Positions 16,427 through 25,716 of a stretch of 64,000 bases of DNA are shown piece by piece. The notes below the pieces were generated by a model, which was not told the DNA's origin, made no database searches, and worked only from the letters and a program-made list of their open reading frames with translations. The stretch comes from Marinobacter mangrovi (GTDB lineage Bacteria > Pseudomonadota > Gammaproteobacteria > Pseudomonadales > Oleiphilaceae): positions 558,001 to 622,000 of the forward strand of contig NZ_JAERVO010000001.1 in NCBI RefSeq assembly GCF_016798325.1, written 5' to 3'. Within the stretch, counting starts at the first letter, position 1, and each line of letters begins with the position of its first letter. Both the position numbers and the translations under genes were made by a program.

Positions 16427-17110
16427 ATGAGTACGGTCAATGGCACCTCCGCAACCGACGTACTGAGTCAATACCGGACGCAGACGCAGGACAGCAGCAG
16501 TACGAAATCGACGAGCGACATGGGCAAGAACGAGTTCATGGAGCTCATGATCGCCCAGCTCAACAACCAGAATCCGCTCAAGCCCCAGGAAAACGGTGAT
16601 TTCCTGGCGCAGCTGGCTCAGTTCAGCTCGCTCGAGGAGATGCAGGGGATTTCCGACAGCGTCCAGGACGTCACGGGGCAATTCCGCTCCACCCAGGCGC
16701 TACAGGCTTCGGCCATGGTAGGCCGCAGTGTGATGGTGCCCTCCCAGACGGCTGTCCTGGGCGCTTCCGGTGATGTCAACGGAGCGGTCGAAGTGCCGGC
16801 GTCGACGTCCAGCCTGCGGGTGGATGTTCTCAACAGCTCCGGCGAGCTGGTGCGGCAACTGGATCTGGGACCGGCAACCGCCGGCCAGTCGTCCTTCAGT
16901 TGGGACGGCAAGGACGGAGACGGCAATGATCTGCCGGAAGGCACTTACCTGCTCAAGGCCAACGCGAGCTATACCTCCGGTACCGAGCAGCTCAGCACCA
17001 TGATCGGCGCCAATGTGGACAGCGTGTCGCTGGGCACCAGTGGCGATATTACTCTGAACCTGGCGGGCATGGGCTCTGTAGGCCTGTCCGACGTGCGGCA
17101 GATTAACTAA
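16427..17110 (+). CDS. flgD: Flagellar hook cap protein FlgD
   Basis: FlgD caps the growing hook and is needed for FlgE polymerisation. The 227-residue protein has the conserved N-terminal region KNEFMELMIAQLNNQNPLKPQENGDFLAQLAQFSSLEEMQ near residues 30-70, which is required for export. A Tudor-like and FnIII-like C-terminal part with FSWDGKDGDGNDLPEG follows. It sits between flgC and flgE with 21-base gaps on either side. Confidence 0.95.
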   Translation: MSTVNGTSATDVLSQYRTQTQDSSSTKSTSDMGKNEFMELMIAQLNNQNPLKPQENGDFLAQLAQFSSLEEMQGISDSVQDVTGQFRSTQALQASAMVGRSVMVPSQTAVLGASGDVNGAVEVPASTSSLRVDVLNSSGELVRQLDLGPATAGQSSFSWDGKDGDGNDLPEGTYLLKANASYTSGTEQLSTMIGANVDSVSLGTSGDITLNLAGMGSVGLSDVRQIN

Positions 17111-17131
17111 CAGTATTTCAAGGGGTGAAGT

Positions 17132-19087
17132 ATGGCGTTCAACACCGGTCTTAGCGGTCTGAGAGCCGCGTCCGTGGATCTGGATGTCACCGGCAACAAC
17201 ATTGCCAATGCCAGCACGGTCGGGTTCAAGGGCAGTGAGGTCCAGTTCGGCGACCTCTATGCCAGCGGTTTCCTGTCTGGCGCGACCAATGCGATTGGCG
17301 ACGGGGTGAAAGTCCAGTCCGTAAACCAGACGTTCGGGCAAGGCAACATCAGCTTTACTGACAATGGGCTGGATATGGCGATTGACGGGGATGGCTTCTT
17401 CATCCTCAACAATGATGGCGAGGTGCGCTACAGCCGGGCCGGACAGTTCACGATCAATAAAGACGGATTTGTCGTAAACAATCAGGGCATGCGCGTGCAG
17501 GGTTTCCAAGCGGACGACGACGGCAACCTGTCCGGCGTGCGCGGTGATCTGATGATCGACAGCGACAACCTGGCCCCACGCCGGACCACGAACGTGGCGT
17601 CGCAGCTCAACCTGGATTCCCGGGAGAGTGTGCTGGCGTCCAGCGGCACCCGCATCCAGACTCGCGATTTTGCGCCCAACGAGTCCACTGGCGAGCAGAA
17701 TTTCACCATCACCTACGCCGACGGCAGTACCAGCACGGTCAATGTCCCCGCGGGCAGCTCCGCGCGTGAAATTGCCAATGCCCTGAGTCAGGAAGAGGAC
17801 GTCAGCGCTTCCGGTCGAACCGAGGTATTGCTGGACGGCTCCGGCATCCAGGCCGACGATGTGCTGACCCTCGAGGGCGTCGATTTCACCATTGCCGACA
17901 CCGATTCCAGCGGCAACACCCTGACCACGGCCGAGCGTGTGCAGAAGCTGGCGGATGACATCAATGGGTCGTCCCTGAGCAGTATTAACGCGACGGTCAC
18001 CTCGACCGGCGAGCTGCGCCTGATTTCCAGCCGCGGCGATACCCTGCGCCTGGCCTATCAGGACACCAACAGCGACGGCGGCGCCATGGCGTTCGATGAC
18101 GGCACGGCGTTGTCGAACGACAGCACCAACCCGTCCACCCAGGTGGGCGAAGTCAGCATCACGCTGGATGGCGATACCCAACTGGCGTCGGCCGCCGTAG
18201 CGCCTTCGACCACCACGATCCTGGACGGCGTCACCCCGACGGCGTTTACCAGCAACACCTTTGATCCAACGGATCAGGGCACCTACAACCACGCGACGTC
18301 GAGCACCATCTACGACAGTCTGGGTAATCCGCACGTGATGACCCAGTACTTCGTCAAGGAACCGACCACCTCCGCCAGCCAGGGCAACGCCTGGACCATG
18401 TACGTCCAGGTCGACGGCGAGAATGTGGGCGATCCGCCCAATTCGTCCGGCGAGCCCACCATGGCCCAGTACGACCTGGTGTTCGATGAAGAAGGTAATT
18501 TGCAGAGCATTGACGGCGATCCCGACGGCGAAGTGCTGATTTCCAACTGGACGCCCGTGGATGGGAACGGTCAGCCCAACGGCGCGGACGGTCCGCGTCT
18601 GGTGAGCAGCGGTGGTACCACGCCGATCCCGGATCCCCCCGTGAGCTCCAACTTTGTGATCGATCTGGGTGATACGACGCAGTTCGGCAGCGAATTCGCC
18701 GTCAACGACCAGAGCCAAAACGGCTACACCACAGGTCGGCTGTCGGGGCTCGATGTCTCGGACGCGGGGGTGATCTTCGCCCGCTACTCCAACGGCCAGT
18801 CCCAGTCGCTGGGCCAGGTGTCGCTGGCGACCTTCAAGAATGCGGAAGGCCTCTCGCCGGTCGGAGACACCACCTGGGTGGAAACGTTCGAATCCGGGCA
18901 ACCGATTATCGGATCGCCCGGTAGCGGCACGCTGGGGTCGATTGCCGCCAGTTCCGTCGAGGAGTCCAATGTGGACCTGTCGGAAGAATTGGTGAACCTG
19001 ATCATTGCCCAGCGCAACTATCAGGCGAACGCCAAGACCATTGAAACCTCCGATGCGGTCACCCAGACCATCATCAACCTGCGTTAA
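17132..19087 (+). CDS. flgE: Flagellar hook protein FlgE (long form)
   Basis: FlgE polymerises into the hook, the universal joint outside the cell. The ends are canonical: GLSGLRAASVDLDVTGNNIANASTVGFKGS at the start, and SEELVNLIIAQRNYQANAKTIET at the end. The protein is 651 residues against about 400 in E. coli. The extra length lies in the surface-exposed middle (about residues 150-500), rich in Ser, Thr, Asp and Gly. Long hooks of this type are common in marine gammaproteobacteria. A strong terminator follows, so the next gene is read from its own promoter. Confidence 0.95.
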   Translation: MAFNTGLSGLRAASVDLDVTGNNIANASTVGFKGSEVQFGDLYASGFLSGATNAIGDGVKVQSVNQTFGQGNISFTDNGLDMAIDGDGFFILNNDGEVRYSRAGQFTINKDGFVVNNQGMRVQGFQADDDGNLSGVRGDLMIDSDNLAPRRTTNVASQLNLDSRESVLASSGTRIQTRDFAPNESTGEQNFTITYADGSTSTVNVPAGSSAREIANALSQEEDVSASGRTEVLLDGSGIQADDVLTLEGVDFTIADTDSSGNTLTTAERVQKLADDINGSSLSSINATVTSTGELRLISSRGDTLRLAYQDTNSDGGAMAFDDGTALSNDSTNPSTQVGEVSITLDGDTQLASAAVAPSTTTILDGVTPTAFTSNTFDPTDQGTYNHATSSTIYDSLGNPHVMTQYFVKEPTTSASQGNAWTMYVQVDGENVGDPPNSSGEPTMAQYDLVFDEEGNLQSIDGDPDGEVLISNWTPVDGNGQPNGADGPRLVSSGGTTPIPDPPVSSNFVIDLGDTTQFGSEFAVNDQSQNGYTTGRLSGLDVSDAGVIFARYSNGQSQSLGQVSLATFKNAEGLSPVGDTTWVETFESGQPIIGSPGSGTLGSIAASSVEESNVDLSEELVNLIIAQRNYQANAKTIETSDAVTQTIINLR

Positions 19088-19099
19088 ACCTCCCTCTGA

Positions 19100-19140
19100 C
19101 GTCAGCCCTGCGCCTTCCAGGCCAGGGCTGACGGGCTTTT
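19100..19140 (+). terminator. Intrinsic terminator after flgE
   Basis: CGTCAGCCCTG at 19100-19110 pairs perfectly with CAGGGCTGACG at 19123-19133 and is followed by GGCTTTT. The 11-pair stem starts 12 bases after the flgE stop and lies just before the sigma-54 promoter of flgF. It separates flgBCDE from flgF-L. Confidence 0.85.
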
Positions 19141-19149
19141 AGCTCCTTC

Positions 19150-19166
19150 TGGCACGACTTATGCAA
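19150..19166 (+). promoter_or_regulatory. Sigma-54 promoter upstream of flgF
   Basis: TGGCACGACTTATGCAA has the invariant GG at 19151-19152 and GC at 19163-19164 with ten bases between, and the full TGGCACG -24 element. It is about 40 bases before flgF and downstream of the flgE terminator. It provides a second entry point for flgF-L. Confidence 0.9.
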
Positions 19167-19206
19167 TATCTACGGCAAGAGTCAAAAATCCGGCAGGAGT
19201 TTTCCC

Positions 19207-19962
19207 ATGGATAAATCCATCTATATCGGCATGTCCGGCGCCAAGCAGTCAATGCTGGGCCAGCAGGCCCATGCCAACAACCTGGCGAACGTGAATACCA
19301 CCGGTTTCAAGCGCGACTTCGCCCAGGCGCGGAGTATGCCGGTTTTCGGGGAAGCTTATCCGACGCGGGCCTATGCCATGACCGAAAGGCCGGGCACGGA
19401 TCTGTCTGCCGGCGCCCTGATGGAAACCGGACGGGATCTTGACGTTGCCGTGAATGGCGACGGTTGGTTGGCGGTCCAGTCAGACAGCGGGGAAGAGGTG
19501 TATACCCGCTCCGGCAGCCTGAGCGTCGATGTCAACGGCCTGCTACGCACGGCTTCCGGGGAGCCGGTGTTGGGCAACGGTGGACCCGTGGCATTGCCGC
19601 CGTATGACAGCCTCACCATTGCCCAGGACGGCACCATTTCCATCGTTCCGGCTGGCGGACCACCCGATCAGTTGGTCCAGATTGACCGACTCAAGCTGGT
19701 CAATCCCGATCAGGCAAGCATGCACAAAGGCACCGATGGCTTTTTACGGGCCGGTCCCGAGGGGCAAGCCGGCACGGTCGCACCGGCTGATCCGAACGTG
19801 CGGATCGAGCCGGGCTTTCTTGAAGCCTCCAACGTCAATGCGGTGGAGGAAATGATCGACAACCTTCAGCTGGCACGCCAGTACGAGATGCAGGTGAAGG
19901 TGATGCGCACGGCGGAAAGTAATTCAGAAGCGACGGCACGGCTGTTGCAAAACCTTGGTTAA
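19207..19962 (+). CDS. flgF: Flagellar proximal rod protein FlgF
   Basis: FlgF is a rod subunit between the proximal and distal rod. The 251-residue protein has MDKSIYIGMSGAKQSMLGQQAHANNLANVNTTGFKRDF-type N-terminal signatures, the middle phrase DVAVNGDGWLAVQ, and the C-terminus GFLEASNVNAVEEMIDNLQLARQYEMQVK. An AGGAG lies seven bases before the ATG. It is the first gene of the second flagellar transcription unit. Confidence 0.95.
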   Translation: MDKSIYIGMSGAKQSMLGQQAHANNLANVNTTGFKRDFAQARSMPVFGEAYPTRAYAMTERPGTDLSAGALMETGRDLDVAVNGDGWLAVQSDSGEEVYTRSGSLSVDVNGLLRTASGEPVLGNGGPVALPPYDSLTIAQDGTISIVPAGGPPDQLVQIDRLKLVNPDQASMHKGTDGFLRAGPEGQAGTVAPADPNVRIEPGFLEASNVNAVEEMIDNLQLARQYEMQVKVMRTAESNSEATARLLQNLG

Positions 19963-20042
19963 AAGTCGGCTTGATCGCTGAAGCGGGGAAAAGCGGCAAA
20001 TGTTCGCCGCCCGCTGACGGGTTTCTTGCAGGAGTATAGAGA

Positions 20043-20831
20043 ATGCATCCAGCACTTTGGGTCAGTAAAACCGGTCTGAGCGCCCAGGACACCAACCTGG
20101 CGACCATCTCCAACAACCTGGCCAACGTCAATACGACCGGCTTCAAACGCGACCGGGCGGTCTTCCAGGATCTGCTGTATCAGGTTCATCGGCAGCCCGG
20201 CGGTATGTCGTCGGAGAACTCGCAGTTGCCGTCGGGCCTGCAGTTGGGTACGGGTGTTCGCGTTGTGGGCACCGCCAAACAGTTCACCCAGGGGAACCTG
20301 CAGGTGACGGAGCAGCCTCTGGACATGGCGATCGATGGGCGTGGTTTCTTCCAGGTGCTCAAGCCGGACGGCAACATTGCCTACACCCGGGACGGTCAGT
20401 TCCAGTTGAACTCCGACGGGGACATTGTCACCGCCAACGGTTATCCGATTGAGCCCAACATCAACGTGCCGGACAACACGACCCACATCACGGTCGGTAC
20501 CGACGGTACGGTGACTGCCGTCGTAGATGACGCGGCCAATCCCGTGCAGTTGGGCCAGATCACCACGGTGGACTTCGTGAACCCGCAGGGCTTGCAGGCG
20601 ATCGGGAACAACCTGTTTGTCGAGACCAATGCCAGCGGCGCCCCGCAGGAAGGCGATCCGGGCGTTGACGGCCTGGGCGCGGTTCAGCAGGGCATGACCG
20701 AATCCTCGAACGTTGAGGTGGTCGAAGAGCTGGTGAACATGATCACGACCCAGCGCGCCTATGAAATGAACTCCAAGGTGGTCTCGACCACCGACCAGAT
20801 GCTCCAGTTCCTGACCCAGAACGTCGGCTGA
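20043..20831 (+). CDS. flgG: Flagellar distal rod protein FlgG
   Basis: FlgG forms the distal rod, the drive shaft through the P and L rings. The 262-residue protein has LWVSKTGLSAQDTNLATISNNLANVNTTGFKRDRAVFQDLL at the N-terminus and ESSNVEVVEELVNMITTQRAYEMNSKVV at the C-terminus, both diagnostic. The length equals the usual 260. An 80-base gap separates it from flgF and contains a GCGGC/GCCGC hairpin. AGGAG precedes the start. Confidence 0.97.
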   Translation: MHPALWVSKTGLSAQDTNLATISNNLANVNTTGFKRDRAVFQDLLYQVHRQPGGMSSENSQLPSGLQLGTGVRVVGTAKQFTQGNLQVTEQPLDMAIDGRGFFQVLKPDGNIAYTRDGQFQLNSDGDIVTANGYPIEPNINVPDNTTHITVGTDGTVTAVVDDAANPVQLGQITTVDFVNPQGLQAIGNNLFVETNASGAPQEGDPGVDGLGAVQQGMTESSNVEVVEELVNMITTQRAYEMNSKVVSTTDQMLQFLTQNVG

Positions 20832-20863
20832 CGCTGACGAACGGGTAGAGGAGGTATAAGTCC

Positions 20864-21538
20864 ATGCAATCCAGACTGACACCATTGCTGATCGTGATCC
20901 TGGCGGCCCTGCAGGGCTGTCAGGCCGTCAGCCGCCCGCGGGCAGTGCCCGACGATCCGGACTACGCGCCGGTCATGGCGCAATCCATGATGCAGCGTGA
21001 TCCGTCGTCCGGCGCGATTTACCAGACGACGCGCAATTTCAATTTCTACGGCGATCGGGTGGCCCTCAACGTCGGCGACGTGCTGATGGTCAATCTGGAA
21101 GAGCAGACACAGGCGTCCAAGAGTGCTGACAACGAAATCAAGAAAGAAAACCAGGTTGATTTCAATGACGGCTCCATACTGGGTCTGGATAAGCTGAATC
21201 TGGCCACCAATCCTCAGTTCAATCGCGATTTCAAGGGGCAGGCGAACGCGGATCAGAGCAACAGTCTGGCCGGCAGCATCACGGTCACGGTCACGGATGT
21301 CTATCCAAACGGCGTCCTGCGGATTCGTGGCGAGAAGTGGATTTCGCTGACCAATGGCGATGAATACATCCGACTGACCGGTCTGGTTCGCCCGCAGGAC
21401 ATCTCGACCGATAACACCGTGTCGTCCAACCGGATCGCCGATGCGCGCATTGCCTACGGTGGCACCGGTGATTTCGACGACGCAACGCGCCAGGGCTGGC
21501 TGTCACGCTTCTTCAACAGCGAGTGGTTCCCGCTATGA
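20864..21538 (+). CDS. flgH: Flagellar L-ring lipoprotein FlgH (main cluster copy)
   Basis: FlgH forms the outer-membrane L ring around the rod. The 224-residue product has a lipoprotein signal ending LQGC (C20). Family phrases [51 protein letters not shown] and [19 protein letters not shown] are all present. Its stop overlaps the flgI start (ATGA). A second FlgH paralogue is encoded at 57287-58018; the two clearly differ in sequence, so they are not a recent duplication. Confidence 0.95.
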   Translation: MQSRLTPLLIVILAALQGCQAVSRPRAVPDDPDYAPVMAQSMMQRDPSSGAIYQTTRNFNFYGDRVALNVGDVLMVNLEEQTQASKSADNEIKKENQVDFNDGSILGLDKLNLATNPQFNRDFKGQANADQSNSLAGSITVTVTDVYPNGVLRIRGEKWISLTNGDEYIRLTGLVRPQDISTDNTVSSNRIADARIAYGGTGDFDDATRQGWLSRFFNSEWFPL

Positions 21539-22632
21539 GTCTGAAACGCGCCTTCCTGTCTTTGCTGGCACTGGCTTTATTGGCCCAGCCGGTGATGGCG
21601 GATCGCCTCAAGGATCTGGCCCGGGTCGCGGGTGTGCGGTCCAACCAGCTGGTGGGCTACGGCCTGGTGGTCGGGCTTGACGGTACCGGCGATTCCGCGC
21701 CGTTTACCGACCAGACGTTCCGCAACCTGATGAACCAGTTCGGCATCACCGTGCCGGCGAACGTGAATCCGAAACTGGATAACGTCGCGGCGGTGACGGT
21801 GCACGCCACCTTGCCACCGTTCGCCAAGCGCGGTCAGGAAATTGACATCACCGTGTCCTCGATCGGCAACGCCGACAGCCTGCGCGGGGGCAGCCTGCTG
21901 ATGACGCCGCTGAAAGGGGCGGACGGCCAGGTCTACGCCATGGCCCAGGGCAGCCTCGTAGTCGGTGGCTTCGGCGCTTCCGGTGCGGATGGCTCGAAAA
22001 TTACGGTGAACCTGCCCAGCGTGGGTCGTATTCCCAACGGCGCCTCCGTCGAGCGTGAAGTGACGTCGCCGTTTGATCGGGGTGACACCATCACCTTCAA
22101 CCTGATGCGCCCGGATTTCACCACCGCCCGCCGGGTGGTGGACGTCATCAACGACACCCTCGGGCCGGATATGGCCTATGCCCACGATGCGAGCTCCATC
22201 TCCGTCAAGGCACCCCGGGATCCGTCCCAGCGGGTGAGTTTCCTGTCGGTGCTGGAAAACCTGGATGTGAACCCGGCGGAAGAGGCGGCCAAGGTCGTCA
22301 TCAACAGCCGTACCGGCACGATCGTGGTGGGTCAGAACGTGCACGTGAGTCCGGCGGCCATTACCCATGGCAACCTCACGGTGACCATTGAAGAGAATCC
22401 GAACGTCAGCCAGCCGGGACCGCTGTCCGGCGGCGACACTGTGGTAACCCAGGACACCACGATCACGACCACCCAGGAGCCGGCGCGCATGTTCAAGTTC
22501 GGCCCGGCCGTCACGCTCAATGAGATTGTGGAAGCGGTAAACCAGGTGGGCGCGGCACCCAGCGATGTGATGGCGGTGCTGGAGGCTCTCAAACAGGCCG
22601 GTGCCCTGCGCGCCGAACTGATCGTGATCTAG
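21535..22632 (+). CDS. flgI: Flagellar P-ring protein FlgI
   Basis: FlgI forms the periplasmic P ring around the rod. The 365-residue protein has a cleavable Sec signal ending AQPVMA, then [32 protein letters not shown], the hallmark of the family. The C-terminus [32 protein letters not shown] is also canonical. I place the start at the ATG at 21535, which overlaps the flgH stop by four bases and gives a proper signal peptide. An upstream GTG adds four residues without support. Confidence 0.96.
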   Translation: MSLKRAFLSLLALALLAQPVMADRLKDLARVAGVRSNQLVGYGLVVGLDGTGDSAPFTDQTFRNLMNQFGITVPANVNPKLDNVAAVTVHATLPPFAKRGQEIDITVSSIGNADSLRGGSLLMTPLKGADGQVYAMAQGSLVVGGFGASGADGSKITVNLPSVGRIPNGASVEREVTSPFDRGDTITFNLMRPDFTTARRVVDVINDTLGPDMAYAHDASSISVKAPRDPSQRVSFLSVLENLDVNPAEEAAKVVINSRTGTIVVGQNVHVSPAAITHGNLTVTIEENPNVSQPGPLSGGDTVVTQDTTITTTQEPARMFKFGPAVTLNEIVEAVNQVGAAPSDVMAVLEALKQAGALRAELIVI

Positions 22633-22640
22633 GTGCTGTG

Positions 22641-23654
22641 ATGCAGGATTCCCGGCTCGATTCAGCGCAATACTACACCGACTTCAGCGGCCTGAATGCC
22701 CTGAAGACGGAGGCGCACAAGGACAAGAAGGCCGCGCTGGAGCAGGTGGCCAAACAGTTCGAGAGCCTGTTCCTGGCGCAGATGCTGAAGTCCATGCGCA
22801 AGGTCAACGACGTGTATGCCGAGGGTAATTACCTGCACAGCAGTCAGTCGAAATTCTATCAGCAGATGTTCGACAGTCAGCTGACACTGAGCATGAGCCA
22901 GAAAGGCGGTGTCGGCCTCTCGGAGACGCTGGTCCGGCAACTGTCGAGGCAGATTCCGGGGATGCAGTCCGACGGCGACACGGCAGGCACGCACAAGGCG
23001 AGCATCACCGATTACCAGCGTAGCCTGCCGGCGCTGTCACCCCAGTTGCCGGACGAGGTGGCGCAGGTCAAGGCCATTGCCGGTAGCGCTGGCACAGAGG
23101 GCTCCCAGGCGGCCGGCGATGCCGCTGACGGCACGCTGCCCGAGCGTTTCGAATCCCCTGAACAATTTGTGCAGACCCTGCTACCGCTGGCCCAGAAGGT
23201 GGCCGGCGATTCCGGGATCGACCCCAAGGTCATGGTCGCCCAGGCGGCACTGGAAACCGGCTGGGGTAAGCACATGATTCGCGGGCAGGGCGGTGAAGCC
23301 AGTAACAACCTGTTCGGTATCAAGGCCGACAGCCGCTGGCAGGGGGATTCCGTGGACATTCTTACGACCGAGGTTCGCGACGGCATTCCGCTGAAAGAGC
23401 GAGCCGCATTCCGGTCCTATCCGGATTACCAGTCGAGCTTCGAGGACTACGTGGGCTTCCTGCAGGACAACCCGCGTTATCGCGATGTGCTCTCGGTGGC
23501 GGATGATCCGGAAGCCTTTGCGGACGGTCTGCAGCAGGCTGGCTACGCCACGGACCCGGCTTATGGCGCGAAGATTCGCGGCATTCTTAACAGTGACTCG
23601 TTCGATACGATCACAGGGCAGTCCCTGTCCCTGAACCAGGGTACTGAGGAGTAA
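22641..23654 (+). CDS. flgJ: Flagellar rod assembly protein and peptidoglycan hydrolase FlgJ
   Basis: FlgJ caps the growing rod and cuts peptidoglycan so it can pass. The N-terminal rod-binding domain covers about residues 1-100 (QFESLFLAQMLKSMRK). The C-terminal glucosaminidase domain spans about 175-325, with the catalytic glutamate in QAALETGWGKHMI and the phrase SNNLFGIKAD. It is 337 residues, close to the beta/gamma-proteobacterial dual-domain form. An in-frame GTG directly before the chosen ATG is an alternative start. Confidence 0.95.
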   Translation: MQDSRLDSAQYYTDFSGLNALKTEAHKDKKAALEQVAKQFESLFLAQMLKSMRKVNDVYAEGNYLHSSQSKFYQQMFDSQLTLSMSQKGGVGLSETLVRQLSRQIPGMQSDGDTAGTHKASITDYQRSLPALSPQLPDEVAQVKAIAGSAGTEGSQAAGDAADGTLPERFESPEQFVQTLLPLAQKVAGDSGIDPKVMVAQAALETGWGKHMIRGQGGEASNNLFGIKADSRWQGDSVDILTTEVRDGIPLKERAAFRSYPDYQSSFEDYVGFLQDNPRYRDVLSVADDPEAFADGLQQAGYATDPAYGAKIRGILNSDSFDTITGQSLSLNQGTEE

Positions 23655-23659
23655 TTGTC

Positions 23660-25693
23660 ATGGCGGGCCTGATCAACATCGGTCTTTCCGGCATTCTGGG
23701 GCATCAGTCGGCCCTGAATACCACCGGTAACAACATCACCAATGCCAATACCGATGGCTACAGCCGACAGCAGGTCACCCTGGAAGCCCAGAACGGCCAG
23801 CGGACCGGCGTGGGATCGGTCGGTACCGGTGTCAATGTCAGTGACATCCGCCGCATCACCGACCAGTTTGTGGTGAACCAGCTGCGCTCTGATACGTCTC
23901 TGTTCAATGAGCAGGATACGCTCAACACGGAGTTGACCAACCTGGACAACCTGCTGGGTGGTGAATCAACCGGTTTGAATACGGCTCTCAACAATTTCTT
24001 CAACAGCATCCAGAGTGCCGCCGAGGATCCGGCAGCGCTGCCGCAGCGCCAGTCCGTTCTGAGTGAAGCCCAGGGGCTGGTCAACCGCTTCCAGTCACTG
24101 CACGAGCAGCTGATCCAGCAGCGGCAATCGGTCACCGGTCAGATGGATCAGGCCACCTCGGACGTGAATTCCCTGCTGTCCAATATTGCCGATTTGAACG
24201 AGCAGATCGCGGAAAGCCCGGGGATTGCCCAGGGCAAGATGCCCAACGACCTGCTCGACAAGCGCGACGAAAAGCTGCGGCAGCTTTCCGAAATTATCCA
24301 GGTGAAGGTGTCAGAAACGGACGGCTATCAGGTCAACGTCTCGCTGACCAGTGGCCAGGCCTTGGTGGTGGGCGCCCAGGCGGCAAGCCTGTCGACGGAA
24401 ACGTCAGACTCCGATCCGGCCAAGCTGAATTTCAAATTGACCAACGGCAACCGGGTGACGGATGTCACCGATCAGATTGTCGGTGGCTCACTGGGGGGGC
24501 TGCGCACCTTCCAGAACAAGGTGCTGGAGCCGGCGTTTGACCAGCTCGGTCGCATCGCACTGGCCGTTTCCGACAAGGTAAACCAGCAGCACAGCATCGG
24601 TATGGACCTGGAAGGCGATCTGGGCGGAATGTTCTTTACCGACATCAACAGCCGTGCTGCACAACTGGACCGGGTGACGCCCAACGCCAACAACGGGGCG
24701 CCGCAAGACGGCGTCGTGTCGGTGGAAATGACCGATACCACTGATCTGGCGGCCAAGTCCTACACCTTGAAGTTCAACGGCACCAACGGCGAGAACTTTG
24801 AAGTGGTGGATGTGGAAACCGGTGAAACCGTCCGCCAGGGCCAGCTGCCCGACCCGCTGCCGGCCGAGATCGAGATGCCGGGCTTCAACATCCACATCGA
24901 ATCCGGCAGTTTCCAGGATGGGGACAGCTACCTGGTCCGGCCGACCCGCAATGCGGCGGCCAACATCGAGTTGCAAATCGACCGGGAAGAAGATCTGGCG
25001 TTTGCCACGCCCGTGACCGCTGAAGCCGACGAGGGCAACACGGGCGATGCCAGCATTACGCAGGGGACCATGTTGAGCGTCAAAAACCCGCTCACCAATG
25101 TGCCGTTGGATCAGTTCAGCCAGCGAGGTGAACTCTCGCCGCCGCTGATGGTGCGTTTTACTTCAGATACCGATTACGAAATTCTGGACGCGTCGGACCC
25201 AACCAATCCGCAGGCACTGAGTCCTCCGGTGACGGGCACCTACCAGCCGGGTGTCTCCAACAAACTGTTTTCAGAGGATCCCTCTGATCCGAACTACCGC
25301 GGTTTTCAGTTCTCGATCAGCGGCAACCCGGAAGCCAATGACGTGTTCATGATCAACTACAACACGGACGGGGTCTCCGATAACCGGAATGCCCAGCTCC
25401 TGGGCGGTCTGGGCACCGCCAATACCATGAACGGCGGTAGCCAGAGTTTCAGCGAGGCCTACGCGGGACTGGTTGAAACCGTGGGCACGACGACGCGTCA
25501 GAGCCAGATGGACCTGGAGGCCGGGCAGGCCCTGTTGGAGCAGTCTACCAATCAGCGTGAATCGGTTTCCGGTGTGAACCTTGATGAGGAAGCCGGGCGA
25601 CTGATTCAGTATCAGGCAGGATACAACGCGTCGGCGCAGGTGATCAGCGTGGCGCAGGATCTATTCGATACCCTGTTAAGTACCTTTAGATAA
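23660..25693 (+). CDS. flgK: Flagellar hook-filament junction protein FlgK (HAP1)
   Basis: FlgK joins the hook to the filament adaptor FlgL. The protein begins GLINIGLSGILGHQSALNTTGNNITNANTDGYSRQ and ends with VSGVNLDEEAGRLIQYQAGYNASAQVISVAQDLFDTLL, both diagnostic. At 677 residues it is longer than the E. coli protein (547), with the extra material in the surface-exposed middle. It starts five bases after the flgJ stop. The short gaps on both sides indicate cotranscription with flgJ and flgL. Confidence 0.96.
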   Translation: MAGLINIGLSGILGHQSALNTTGNNITNANTDGYSRQQVTLEAQNGQRTGVGSVGTGVNVSDIRRITDQFVVNQLRSDTSLFNEQDTLNTELTNLDNLLGGESTGLNTALNNFFNSIQSAAEDPAALPQRQSVLSEAQGLVNRFQSLHEQLIQQRQSVTGQMDQATSDVNSLLSNIADLNEQIAESPGIAQGKMPNDLLDKRDEKLRQLSEIIQVKVSETDGYQVNVSLTSGQALVVGAQAASLSTETSDSDPAKLNFKLTNGNRVTDVTDQIVGGSLGGLRTFQNKVLEPAFDQLGRIALAVSDKVNQQHSIGMDLEGDLGGMFFTDINSRAAQLDRVTPNANNGAPQDGVVSVEMTDTTDLAAKSYTLKFNGTNGENFEVVDVETGETVRQGQLPDPLPAEIEMPGFNIHIESGSFQDGDSYLVRPTRNAAANIELQIDREEDLAFATPVTAEADEGNTGDASITQGTMLSVKNPLTNVPLDQFSQRGELSPPLMVRFTSDTDYEILDASDPTNPQALSPPVTGTYQPGVSNKLFSEDPSDPNYRGFQFSISGNPEANDVFMINYNTDGVSDNRNAQLLGGLGTANTMNGGSQSFSEAYAGLVETVGTTTRQSQMDLEAGQALLEQSTNQRESVSGVNLDEEAGRLIQYQAGYNASAQVISVAQDLFDTLLSTFR

Positions 25694-25716
25694 GGCAGCC
25701 GCAGGAAGGAGCAAGC

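Noticed and set aside
16700-18901. Long 733-codon open frame antisense to flgD-flgE
   Set aside because: Its codons mirror flgE, which has strong family support. High-GC codon bias makes such antisense frames common. No ribosome site or domain supports it.
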